Below, piece by piece: positions 25,608-37,890 of a stretch of DNA of 64,000 nucleotides. Location of the stretch: positions 34,280,096 through 34,344,095 of the forward strand of contig NW_019211458.1 of the NCBI RefSeq assembly GCF_002443255.2, given 5' to 3'. Below the pieces are notes generated by a model, which was not told the DNA's origin, ran no database searches, and saw nothing but the letters and a program-made list of their open reading frames with translations. How positions within the stretch are numbered: the stretch's first letter is position 1; each line of letters opens with the position of its first letter. Source of the DNA: Varroa destructor. Taxonomy: Eukaryota; Arthropoda; Arachnida; Mesostigmata; Varroidae. Position numbers and translations under genes: made by a program.

Positions 25608-27872
25608 AAAAAATAGTCGAGTTGATTGCGTCTCATCCGGCTGCGACGCTCTTTTCCCTTTTGTGCACGAGTTTCGTAGCACATGTGCCGGTCTCGGCAG
25701 CCGACCCTGCCTCAATTGTTCCATTCGACAGGGCACTGAATTCAGATGATGAAGCTGAAGAGCGTGTCCTGATGGGGAACAATAAGGTCGAAGTACCGCG
25801 GCCCCTGTGGTCACCGGAAGCTAGTTCTGTTCCGTTCGCCACACGAGAAAATACCCTCAATAATCATCACATTCGCGATAGTACAAACCGGCAAACGGAC
25901 GAACACACTTAATGTAGCACAAAAGGAGCGTCTCAACGAGGCAGTAATGACTGGAGTTGAATAGAATTTACGCAGAAATATAATGCATTTTTTCCTTTTG
26001 TGATATAAAGACAGGCCGTGTTGCTAAAGGCTATTCAAGGACCCTGTCATCCAAGTCATCGAGATAATCTTATTTGTTCGAGCTAAATTTATATAATAAT
26101 AAATAAAAAATGCATTTTGTTGTTAAGTAATACTCCTAGGTACCGATCAATCTAAAACGAATTTTTAGGCCGCAGACAAGAAAAAAGCTCAAGAGTTGGA
26201 CATTGTTTTGATGCCATTCTGACAGCCCATGTATTGGTTACTCCATTAACACACATTGTTGCTCCCTCTCTGCTTGGAAAACATTTACATATATTCATAA
26301 TTATTTCGATTATTTATTGGCATTTAAATACACATCTTAAAACTGTTTTATGGAAGCCGTCCTATGAGTATGTCGTGTGAGCCCAAGCCCGAATATATAT
26401 CTAATTCATTCGACATATTCTATATTTCATTTTATAAAACTGTGTAGTTTCGTTATGTGTTTACACAATAATGCCAATAGTTGCACGACCCAGGCTGACT
26501 TCTTTTACTGAAGGGCTCTTCGTAGTCCCATCATAAATACTCCTTCTTATTCTTGTGCCTAGGAATGTACGTAATGCAGACAACTGGCTTGATAAGAAGG
26601 CTGATTTTCTATGACGATTTCCGTTTTATAAAAAAAAAAATAGTCTAGACCGTTCCCCTTTATCGTCGAGTTGTAGCTCTCAATATTGCAACGACTTTCG
26701 CCCAATGTGAATTAATTGTTTGTGATTATCTTATCTCTTCGTTAGGTTTGTGTCCATCTTCTGAATCCGAAAATATTTAATGTTTGCGTTTGTTGACTCC
26801 TTTTCGATGTGGTGACGCCTCGTTGTTGTTTCACACAAAGATATACGGACCACCGTACGTCTTCGATTTGGCTGTGGGGCACAAGAAATGGAATTGCCTC
26901 TGGCTAAAAGGTCGATGTACTTGGTTGTGTAGCTGAATTCAGAATCTAACAAAAAGCCAGTGCAGGTCTAGAAGAAACTCCTCAGAAATTTGTCCCCAGG
27001 GGGCAATAGTGTGGTTACTGTGGTTTGGCCTGCTACGTATCGTTCGGTCTGTCTGGAGTTCTGTTTCTATATTTCTAACTTTTCCTGGGCTGGTTTCTGC
27101 TGAGATCATTGACCCCGGTCACAGGATACAAAAACAGATTTTCAACATAAGCGAGTTAGTAGTTCTAAGGTTAGATCTGGTTCCCTTGATTTACTTCATT
27201 TTCACCAATTCGAAAAGCCACTAATCGTTCTCCCGGATTAGCTAACTGCCCTATGACCCAAATAAGAGGTAAAGCTATTCCAAGGAAAAATCGTGTACAG
27301 CAGGCTCTTAATCGTAGGTAAGAAATAGCAAAATATGCTTTATTTGAAGAGCTGCATTTATGCTAAAAATATTATAATGATCTTTTTTATTGGTGAAGCA
27401 GTGATCATAAAACTGAAACATAGGACATTTTGTTTCTTGCGATATACGTGTTTTTATATGTGAAGAAAAAGCTTGTTGCCAATAATAACCAGTCCCACAT
27501 GTACGGCTCGGACATCTAAGCCTTACAAAAACAAAAAAAGGTAGTTGTTTTTGTAGTCTCTAGAGGAATCCCTTAATCATAAGTCGTGGCTTGTAGCAGA
27601 CAGGTGGGCAACGAAGCAGGGATGCGACTCAGCGTCACTGTCAACGTTCCGGTTTTCATCTCCTGCGATGCTTTTCATGGCGCCTCACTATACCTAATAC
27701 AGTTCGTTACGTGAATTATCTTAATAGCCTTTTGGTGAGCACAGATTGGGGACACAGGCCTGTGTCTATTTGATTACTATACTCCTTCACGTTCTTAAAT
27801 TAATCACTAAAGAATGCAGTTTAACTGTTGGCGTAGCAGTCTGGTAGAAGTGAAAGCAAATTTAGTTAAGCC

Positions 27873-27920
27873 AGAAAAGCAGTTTTGTAGTGTGAAATAT
27901 ATATATAAAACTGCTTTTCT
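27873..27920. repeat. Perfect 14-bp inverted repeat with AT loop
   Basis: AGAAAAGCAGTTTT (27873-27886) is exactly complementary to AAAACTGCTTTTCT (27907-27920) across a 20-base AT-rich loop. A compound TA microsatellite begins ten bases downstream. Confidence 0.9.
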
Positions 27921-27929
27921 ATAATATAG

Positions 27930-27992
27930 ATATATATATATATATATATATCCATATATATCCATATAGACGATACATATATATATATATAT
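27930..27992. repeat. Compound (TA)n microsatellite
   Basis: Several TA blocks are separated by TCCA and GACGATAC interruptions; the longest pure block is about 20 bases. Confidence 0.9.
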
Positions 27993-28299
27993 CCTTATCT
28001 TTATTGAGCCTTCTTTCGCAAGAATAGGGGAAACTAATAATATATTTCGATTCCTATGAGAAAGCAGAGAATCCTTTATTCGTAACAGGGGCAAAAACCA
28101 ACTTAACCCTTGAAGGTGGGACTTCTATTTGCGATTTAAAGCCAATTACTTGAGACGATTCGCGGTCGACGTATCCTACTTGCTTCACTCCTATTTCTTT
28201 CTGCTACATACTGGTTTTGAGTTCAGTCTTCCGCCGTTCGACTCTGATCGCCACTGTCTTCCTAGTGTTCTTCAACAAAATCCATTTCTTCATCCGTTC

Positions 28300-28336
28300 T
28301 ATATAAACGCTTTTCACCCAGTTCTTCTTCAGCTAC
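28300..28336 (+). promoter_or_regulatory. Possible TATA/initiator core promoter
   Basis: TATATAAA occupies 28300-28307. An initiator-like TTCAGCT has its A at 28331, 31 bases downstream of the first T of the TATA box, which is the canonical spacing. The surrounding sequence is pyrimidine-rich and a CpG-dense block follows within 100 bases. An annotated product cannot be named. The first ATGs downstream open only short frames; the one at 28477, with G at -3, encodes 37 residues rich in Ala, Gly and Asp. Confidence 0.3.
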
Positions 28337-28419
28337 CTTCGGTTTCTCGATGTTCCCGTATGCTTCTTCCCGTTCATTTCGTACCGTTCGTTCCCTTTGA
28401 ACAATTGCAGTAGTTGGCC

Positions 28420-29180
28420 TACTTCGTTGTGTCGCACAACCGCCCGCCTGGATACTTAAGAGGAATCAACCGTGCCATGACGGTTTCGTGGACAGCGGAG
28501 GTTGAAGCTGCTGCTATTGCTGATGGTGGTGATGGCGGCGATGCCGCTGCTACCGTTCCTACAATAGGCGAACACAGCACAGGCACGTGAAACTTGAATT
28601 TTAGTAGAGTGGCAAGTGGGGCGGGAAACGAGAAAGCAAGACAGGGATAGTGACGGCTGTGGGAAGAACGAGGTTTGTACGAGAGAACTGATGGGGGTAG
28701 CAAGGATCGCCTGGGAAGGTTATATTAATGAAGTGCCAGAGCGCTGGCCGGCAGCAGAAAAGGCGCGCAAGGCAATTTCCCGTTCTTTTCTCGCATTTTC
28801 CCCTCCAGCTCCTTCTCCTGCTTTGCGAAGTCGTCAGCGACTATCGAGGCCGTGGCTATCGCGGTAGCAGTAGCAGCGAAGCCGTCTGCAGGACCGGGGG
28901 TGATCGCGTTTGGTGGAGCACCAGCAACGACAAGACGCGACCGACTGTGTAGCCTTGGCTGCTCAGTCGAAAACGCTCGAAGATAGAAAGACGTTTTTAC
29001 ACTGTCGAAGTGAACAGGGTCGTAGAGGTCGCACTTTCCCACACCCGTAGTAGCTTTCGGGCTGGTTGCTCCGTATCCCAGTGCTTGCGTCTCTTGCTGG
29101 CCCTAGCCGTTGTCGTCTGTGCAAATGGTCCCGTAGAAGCTGACGACCGGCCGGTGACGCTACTGGGAATGTTTTCATTC
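28420..29180. other. CpG-rich block with long open frames on both strands
   Basis: This GC-rich, CpG-dense block has trinucleotide-like GCT, GAT and GCA tracts. On the minus strand one frame from 29042 to 28419 (208 codons) is broken by a single TAA (28727-28725); its translation is low complexity in places (GFAATATAIATASIVADDF, GTVAAASPPSPPSAIAAAS). On the plus strand the frame 28129-28590 is broken only by TAG at 28411-28413 and continues as LAYFVVSHNRPPGYLRGINR. No domain is recognised. It could be a 5' exon of a gene transcribed from the promoter above, or GC-rich sequence with few stops. Confidence 0.3.
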
Positions 29181-29864
29181 AGCCTCATAGCTTCGTAAAA
29201 GGAGCAGACAGAGACGTACATGTGAAAAGCGGACACACACAAAGGTTTCTCTCGAAAGGGAATAAAGATCGGGAAGCTTCACTACATATTTTTTTTGATA
29301 GGCTCATATGGTCTTTGCTTCGGCGATTTTATCGCCCGTCAGATAGAAAGATCGAGCTGCAAAGGGTGGTATTCGTTTTGTACGTTGCTTGCTGTGTAAC
29401 TATGTGTGGTTGGTATAATAAGTAACACATAGCTAGGGTGCTATTCTTTAAACAAGAGATAAGAGCTCAAGTACAAAAGCGTTATTTAATATAGGTATCT
29501 GATGAAATATACTAGATTTAGTTTAGTTAGAGTCGAAGTACACATTATTGCACAAGGATTTGCTCATGCTGTGCCCTGAATCCCCTTGCCTACTACATAA
29601 AATACATGATATCTCAAATATCTCCTCTTTAGCAATATTTCTGTCCTTTAGAAGAATTAGTTTTTCTATTCCCCATTTCTACACACTATATACAGTATCA
29701 AATCTAGCCACCAATGTTAATATATAATTTTGGGGAAATTTCACGCGAAAAATGTCTATATGTGCATTTCCTTCGAAAGGAAGATTCTAGGAGCATAAAC
29801 AACAAGTTAATAGATAATTCGTATCTTCTATAGCCTAAATTACTAACTAATTAACCATTTTTAG

Positions 29865-29883
29865 AAAAAAAAAAAAAAAAAAA
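29865..29883. repeat. A19 homopolymer
   Basis: Nineteen consecutive A. No retroposon body or target-site duplication is evident next to it. Confidence 0.95.
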
Positions 29884-30309
29884 TGTGTTCAAAAACACGT
29901 GAGGTAGCACACACCAGGTAGCAAAATATGTTCTTCACTTCAACTCCGCAACTGTTAAAAGCTTCTCGCGATTTGCTTGATATGGTGAACGAAAGTGACG
30001 CTTTAACTTAATCCCACACTCTCTTCAAGTAGCCATCGAGGAATTCGATACTGTGGCGCGAAGATCCGCTGTTGCAAGAAGACGTGGATTGGATATATTT
30101 CGTTTTAACATGTTCAGCATACTTATGATGCCTTCACAGTTGACAGCTTTATCCTCTGCGAAGGCACCCCTTTTTGACAAGAGAAAGTGTTGTCGAATAA
30201 AGAAAAACTTCTTAACAGTGTATTACTTTGCGAAAATTTAGCTTAGTCAACTTCCGAAAAAATCCAAAGATGGGAACATAATAAGGCTGATCCGAGCAGT
30301 CAATTGAAG

Positions 30310-30356
30310 CCGGCAAGTTACACAGTTATGGACCGGCAAAGTTATACAATTTTGGA
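30310..30356. repeat. Diverged two-copy tandem repeat (23-24 bp)
   Basis: CCGGCAAGTTACACAGTTAT plus GGA is followed at once by a second copy beginning CCGGCAAAGTTATACAAT; the two differ by a few substitutions and one inserted A. Confidence 0.8.
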
Positions 30357-32660
30357 TCATTTAAGGTATATTCAAGGGTAATAATCAAGATAGGCCGCCG
30401 CCAAAAAAAGCTAAGATAGCTATTTTTTTAATGATCTTTTTTTGCCATTTACATGCGTCAAAGTACAGCAGTATATTTTTAGTTCAGGATAATTGTTTAA
30501 GGCACTTCGAGCAGCTTCGAAATCAATTAAGACCTTTTCATCAATTCGTTTGTTTTTTTTTTCTTTTATTTACAACGGGGTTAATCAATTTTTAAAGGAA
30601 AAACGCAATATGGACTTGCCAGTATACAAACAATGGTAAAAATCGACGATCGGCATTGGGCAAAGTTAGCTTATAGTTCCAGTCAAGATAGAGAAGCGGA
30701 GGATTTACAATTGGGAAGTAAGCGGGAAATCGACAGACGAACAGTTATCCGTATATGCCTATTAGAACGCATCTGTAAATCTACAATGACGCTGCTATAA
30801 CGTCGATTATAATAGCCGCTCAAATGATCGTGGATGGTTTATGAGTATCACAGAGCTTCTTGGCTATTGTTTCCATAATTATTTTATTTTTATTTCATTC
30901 GAGTACATGCACTGAGTGAAATCTGCTTGTGCTTATTTGTGTCACCTTTCGTCAATCCTCCGGGATAATAATTTTTTTCTCGTGTTTCTAGCCTCCTGCC
31001 ACCTCTGAAAAGAACGTTTCTATTAAGCTGATTACAAACGCTGAATTGCAGGAAATACGAGTTTTTCTTAGTTGTAAAAATTAGTAAAAACAAGGATATA
31101 GATTTTCTTAGAGCGTGCCGCCTTTCCTGGCATTGATCTCGTTCTTACAAATTCGACAGCTTTAACCATTCGTTGAATAGGAGACCACCAATTCGAAGTT
31201 TTTTTTTGCACAGTCACTGAGTCGCGGCGTTCTGAGCTTAACGAGAAAATCGCGAGGAAAAACAGCGTCACCGGAAACGGAAATCGTAGAGCGGTATAGC
31301 ACGCTTAGGGCCAAGTTCCGGCTTTCTTAGGGCGTGAAGCCCGTGTCATCTGATTGGCAGCAAAAGCAGGCAAATTGTAAGAAAGGAACTTAATAGGTTG
31401 CTGCGTAGCTATGAAGCTTGCTATGTAGAGAGCCGAGAAGGAAAAGCTTATTCTGGCTTTATTAGAACTGCTTTTCGCTTATCTTGGTCTCTTTATGGCA
31501 AAATTCATTTATTTAGTGCAAAAATGTTCACACGATGATGAAAACATCAGACCGCTACGTAGCTGAGCTACGCCGTTTGCAGAGACATTCAATCAATCGC
31601 TGAATTTCGCTAAAAATACAATCGATAATAGTTGTCACTTGACAGCCTTTGTGAAATGCTCTTGTTAAACCAGGCCTTTCCTTGTTCAGCCAGCGCAAGG
31701 GAAAGGCGTTACGTTTCAGACAGTTTACTCGATAACCGTCTGCATTCTTCGATGATGGAGGGAGAAAGTGCTTCGTACCACGTTGGGTGCAACACAAGGT
31801 GCAATTGCCACTCAATCGAGTTCTGAATAAATGTTGGGTTAATCGGCTTGTTTTATATAGTCATCGAACAACATGTCTCTCCCGAGCCCGCCTGAACATG
31901 TTCCACGCAGGCTGGCACATAGATAGTCCAACAATCATTCGGAGGCAATTATTGAAGCAAAGGTAACCAATTTGTCCGTTAGCAAAGGGCTTGGCTTAAA
32001 TTTAGCCAATTATTATCGTTCCAGCTATTCCTTCTTTTCTACCTCCCCTACATCGTCATTTTTGAGTGACATTGAACCTTTCCCATGATTGGCCCGCTTC
32101 ACATTAGATAGTTGGTGGTAACTATTACACGCTTGCAGCTCATCTATCTTTCGTTTAACTTCATCCCGTTGTACTTTTGGCTTGTTACTAGAGGGACACA
32201 ACGTGGACTCGTATCCGGTCGCCATTCTTATGCATACTCTATTCCTCACCTCCCGTACGCATAAAAACACATCAAAAACTGTAGACAGAACAAGACGAGG
32301 GGAACGATTCTATGAGAGCTGTGTTGCTCCGGTTATTGTTTACTTGAAACTACGGCGGGCGGCATCTTTCGATATCTAGCGTGGCTTGGGAATAGGAAAT
32401 ATCCACAATCAGAGACAAAGCATGCTCGAGACAATATTGATGGTGTAGAACTAGCTAGATTGATTCCTGGTTGCAGAGCGTTCTATCGCCTGCATTATTC
32501 CTCTTTATACTGCTTTAAAATGAGCAGGATAAATTGATACCTGTACGAATCTCGTACAAATTTCTTCGAGCTAGAATGGAAAAAACCTTCAGTTCTTCCA
32601 ATCTTAGCTTAAGATAAATTCTTTCAGAGTACAACCAGTTACGTCAAGGGCACTTTGGAA

Positions 32661-32690
32661 TATACATATATATATATATAGATATATATA
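32661..32690. repeat. Imperfect (TA)n microsatellite
   Basis: A TA array with single C and G interruptions. Confidence 0.9.
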
Positions 32691-35600
32691 GGACAGCGGA
32701 AGTTAATTTACTACCTTGTAGTTGTATGTTCAGGTCAGGCCCGAAATGGTTCTCACCACTACGAAAATGGCTGCCTTATCATACCGTGAACAATCTCTAG
32801 TCTCTACCTGTCTGTTAGCTCTAGGAAAGGTCCCTCAGGCCTGGTAAGAAAACAGGTGCGCATAGGGTTTCTAATGCCCCGACTGTGACGTTTGGTGTTT
32901 GTTTTGAATTTTTAATTGGAATTTTCATGACGTATAATTTACTGATAGCTTGCTATACCACGCAAAATAATGAAAAGGTGTTGTTTCCTTTGTAATATAT
33001 ACCAACAGTTGTTTTACTTAAAAGGAAGATTTTTTTCGAGTTATAGCCCGCTTTAGCGACGTGTGTGACGCTGCCGGTCATTGATAGCGCGCAGAATTTT
33101 CGGCATGCGTATAAACGGAAAGAGAGAAGTTTCACTTATTTCAAAAATAACTTAACTACCAAAAGCAAAGTAAGTCTATGGCTTCGACAAGACTTTGCGA
33201 TGTACCATAGCTGTGTCAATGTCTCATTCTGATGCAATGTAATCTCAGTTTTTTGCTGACTTATACCAAAAATAAAAAAAACTTTCATTGGGATACTAAT
33301 TCGCTTAATAAAAATACGAACGGTCAGCCTATTCGTTTCTGAAAAATACAGGCCACTTTGTGTGCTACAACGAAACATAGCCAGAGGTAGCTTGCCGAGT
33401 TCACGGGTAAAAATAAACCTCGACATCAACTTACCACATTAAAGGGTACCCATGCAAACAGACAATGATGCATATGAATTAATACTCGTTTCTAGCTATT
33501 TCTTTATTTTCTCTATCCTCTCCGAATGACTTAACGTTAATTCGAAGAGAACCAGTTGAGCCCCACTTTTGACTTTTGCGCGGCCGACATATTTTGCCGG
33601 CTGTAAATAATAAACAAGGGCACGCAGAGTTTTGAGGGTGGCCCACTTTTCTACCGCTTGTTTATGGAAAAAATGCCGTGAGAGTCGCTGCCGCAAAACG
33701 AGCGCTTGTTTGGACACGAACGGGCAAACTTTCTCAACTCGACTTTGAAATTCGCTGCGGAGTTGGTTATGTGGCTGTTTCGGGAGCTATCAAAGGGAAC
33801 CAAACGCCAAACAAAGAAGCGCACTACCGTCTGAGAACATTATGATTCTTGGCATTGCCAGCACGACCGCTGCTGCTCCTAGCGAAGCCTACATTGTACA
33901 CCTGTTCCCGTCTTTTCTTTGGCCCAGTTTACTTCCCTGTCGCCTTTACTGGCTTCTAACCGGTTATTGTTCCGTTTATGCCCACTGACAGCCACAGAGT
34001 GTTTCCATGAAACCTGTATTGAACCTCCACCAGGCGTCAACTTAGCCATTAATGTAGTAGACTCTTCTCTGTTTTCGTGCTTGCTAAGAGACCCTACACT
34101 TCGAATGAGAGTCCAACACCTTTGTTTTGTAGTATCACTCTGGTGTAACGCAAACGGGAAACGCTTGCGCAAAATTTTGTTTGCCCCGTTTAGTCTTTTT
34201 CAGTGATTTTTTAGATAAATCTCATTAACAACTAGCCTGTGGCCTTTTTATCTTCTAAAAGGTCAATTATTTACTTATTATATTATTAGATAATAGGTAA
34301 TGAACAATTAATAACATCTATTTGGGTCTCCAAATTTTAGCATGGTCGCAAGCATGCGTGGTGCTTAGTAGCAAAAAAAAAATACAACTGAAACAACAAA
34401 TCTGTCGGTCACTCAGAAACCCAAGATTAAACTGGCAGATTCCGATTTAAAATACTCGCAAATGTCACTTCCCAAATATATTCATTGGCCTGTCTTTGGT
34501 GATTGTCCTATACTGCACGCTCCCTAGCATGGCCTGCTGACGTAGGTTAGAGCGTGTCTTCTACCGCGTCGATTCCTAGATTCTACCGGAAGATATTTCA
34601 GGCAGATAGCAGAATAATGAAATCTAAAAATCAGACTAGCTTTCGCCATTGTTTGCTAACTTAGATTTCTGACTGAGTGATTCATTTTTTGCTTTAACTG
34701 GTATTTTTTTAGGAAGGTTCGAGCAACGCCTCGATTTCAAACGGTGTGGACATCATAAGTTACTCTTAAGTTTATAATTGCAGTAGCCGAACTCGCTCAT
34801 GTAACGTTTTATGAAAAAGAATATTAGTTGGTGCGTTTACGATCAAGCCCAACACCAAGCACACAAGAAAATACTTAGGGTTCTCTGGGGCACTGAGCAT
34901 TTGAAAGCAAAAAGACACCATATGTGCAGGGAAAACTGTGGCCGCCGTGAGAAGCTTTCAATGGACATAATTCTTCCTATACCTTCCTTCTGTCCATACC
35001 TCTATTATTATAAGCCCAAAACATGACATGAAATCAAAGGGAAAACGAATATAAGTTTATAGTCATCATCATGTTACTGGCTACGTGTGTGCATCTATCT
35101 TGACTGACAACAGCAGACTTAGCGTTTCTCTACCTCCTTCACAGAGCTTGAATGAAAAGCAGATAAAGACGTATGTATACGCAGCGGCAGACGGAAGAAA
35201 GCGTCGTACGTTCTGCTCCCGCTGGCTTTTAGTAGTATGCTGGGTATTCTTCTTTGTTCGTTCTTCTTATTGCTGCATGCCCTTCAGTGTTGGGCTCTTC
35301 TCTCAAGGGAATCGGTTCGGTTTCACCCGCTGTCAGTTGTCAGATCACGTAGCCCTATTGTTAAGTCAAGCAATTACGTGTGATTAACACAACCTGGCCT
35401 AGTTGGCCGGCTGTCCTTTTTTGTTTCCGCTGCTGCCTCTGCAATTGCCACCAGGCCACTCCACTTTCTCGTTTACCTGCATCAGCACCCATTTGATATG
35501 GAAGCTAGCTGCGGTGGCCGTGGTCTATCTTACCCACGTAGGCGGCAGCAACAGCACCAGCTCAGCAAAACAAATCTCTGCGAAAGCTCGCTCCCGTAAC

Positions 35601-35979
35601 GAGTAAGTTGATTCTGATAGGGGCAAGTTAAGATGTCGCAGACTGAGTAACCTTTTCGTTATGCTACATGTTTTCGTTATGGGCCGAGAGGCGATTACGC
35701 ACCCGCTTTTCGTCCTATATCAAGTTTCGCCGAGTTATCATTCTATTTACGCACTGTAAAAAAAATGCTGCTGTAAAATAATGTTACTTTTACAAACGGG
35801 GGAAAACCAAGGCGATCCTTACACTGACGATCTATCCTGCTTTACAGGTTGGAGAATTCGCATTGAACGATCGCCGTCTGATTTTTCGTCAATCTGAAGC
35901 CGTTGGCATAGCGGCCGGCATGCGACTCAGGCGTTACACTTTGAGAACTCAACGTACGACCCTCACAAAATAAAATAGA

Positions 35980-36024
35980 GCTAAGCTCTTCACTAGAATT
36001 TGTCGCTGTATTGAAGAGCTTAGC
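35980..36024. repeat. Perfect 13-bp inverted repeat
   Basis: GCTAAGCTCTTCA (35980-35992) is exactly complementary to TGAAGAGCTTAGC (36012-36024), with a 19-base loop. Confidence 0.9.
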
Positions 36025-37870
36025 GTTTTAAGGTATCTTTACTGGCAGCCTAAATTGGTGCGATCGTATAGAGTAATCGAAAGGAAAGCACTTATTCGTT
36101 CGCGAAGAGTACATGTTACTTTTGTTACGGAACGATCCTTTAGTTTAATCAAATAACAAAAGGCCACATGCTTTCAATTTGCGTGTAGCAGTTCTCAGTC
36201 CACTGCAGGCGGCCTTTGTGCCCCATTTCTTATACGCACATTGATAACATATATTGCTCTTGAGTCGTTCGACTAGATCGATAAGTTACGAATCCGCCCG
36301 TGTATAAATAGCCTGAGTTATCTGAGTGCGAACTTCAAAATGAGACCAGTCTATCTTAGCCAGAGGTTCAGATCCATATGAGAACAGTTATGAAATTCGA
36401 GTGATGGCCTTTATTTATTATTTTTGCCAATTTAATTTGATTAGGTATTTCATTGGAATAGAAATAGATTGATTAGGAAATAAGCATTGAAAAAAATTGA
36501 AACTCATCAATCAAGTTGAGTGTTCAGTAGCATCTGAATATGGCTCGTTAAATAAATCATCACAAACCGAACCATACAATTAAAGTGCTTTTCCTTCCGG
36601 CCAGACCAACTCTGCGTGACAACAGTACGAGCAGAAACAAAATGTATGAGTAGACAGCCGCCTCCTTCAATACATTGTTTAATTATAATAGGATATTATC
36701 ATCGCGTACCAAACGATTCTGCTGACCGATACGCTTCGGTACATCGTTTAGTTACTGTATATGACCTTTGTGCTATAGCTGACGTACAAACAGCCGGAAA
36801 TGGGGCAGATCAAACATCTAGATCTAGACATCTATATCATATCCAGTTTTCACACCTAAAAATCGCTATGGTGGCACGGAACATCACGAAACACGAACAT
36901 CATCGAGCATTAGCGAGTCGCTTAAGTATGCCACTTAATGGTTGACTCTTCAAAAATTCGTAGCTCTTATCTGTGCCTTCGCTCTGTGAAGTAGAAGATG
37001 AACATTCAATTCGAAAGATGAACTTTTCGTCCGAGTTTATCCAGATATATTCCGGCCCGGCCTCCATAAGACTGTCCTTGCTACGCGAATATTTTTTACA
37101 GCCTGTACTATTTTGAAGACGCATTATTGCATCTCGTGATCAATCAAGGGAATACGGATTGTAGTTTGTCGGGTAACTGTAACTAAATCGGCCACACGTC
37201 CTTATCACTTGGCGGCATCCATTTTGTGTCTGCTTAACTTCGCAGAGTCGTTCGAATCTGTGATATCATTTGTACGGAGTATAAGTGTTCAAAGAAGGCC
37301 CGGCACCGATTGGTCGGTTTATTATAATACAAATACTGTAAATAACTTATTTCGATCCTCAAGGTACTTGTTGTCAACACGGGCTTAAGGGACGAAAATC
37401 TGCCTGTTGTTGACATCATAGGTTAGCTGTGTATCGAATGGCGGATATGTACGGCCTCTCTATCCCTTTGGCGGAAACAGGAAGAAAAGTTTGTTTGCCA
37501 GCCATAATAAAGTGACTATCATTCATAACATATCGTCGCATTTGGCGCACGAGCTACTACTACCCGATGAGTACATAACAGGAGAAAATGTGATATAACA
37601 TATGAGATGTTACCGTATTAGTAAGTAGTATGAGTACAGATAGAACTGATACAGACTGACTGTGAAAACTATCCAGAGCCGTCTAAGGTGGCCACATAAT
37701 AAAGGATACTGAATAAGGAAAAAGCCAAAAAACTAGCAGAATTAGTCCAGTTATAGAACCTCTCGTTCTATCGTAGCTCTCCAATACATCGAAGAGTAAG
37801 GCAATTATACGATATAGTAATGTCAACAAACCTCCCTCGACAATCCCGAGGTCTGACCTAGCTGTCATGT

Positions 37871-37890
37871 CTGCCTGCCTGCCTGCCTGC
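37871..37890. repeat. (CTGC)5 microsatellite
   Basis: Five exact CTGC units. Confidence 0.95.

Larger units (their letters stand above)
24373..27872. other. Mostly non-coding stretch
   Basis: AT-rich, with a GC-richer block at 25540-25900 open on both strands. Its plus frame 25622-25912 contains an acidic stretch (NSDDEAEERVLMGNNK) but no ATG start, and a minus frame covers 25814-25467. Neither is recognised. Confidence 0.4.

Noticed and set aside
25622..25912. Frame that looks like a signal peptide followed by an acidic peptide precursor
   Set aside because: It starts with TTG, no ATG is in frame nearby, and no acceptor explains it as an exon; an opposing frame overlaps it.
27807..28094. 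95-codon minus frame rich in Ile and Tyr
   Set aside because: It translates the compound TA array and the flanking hairpin.
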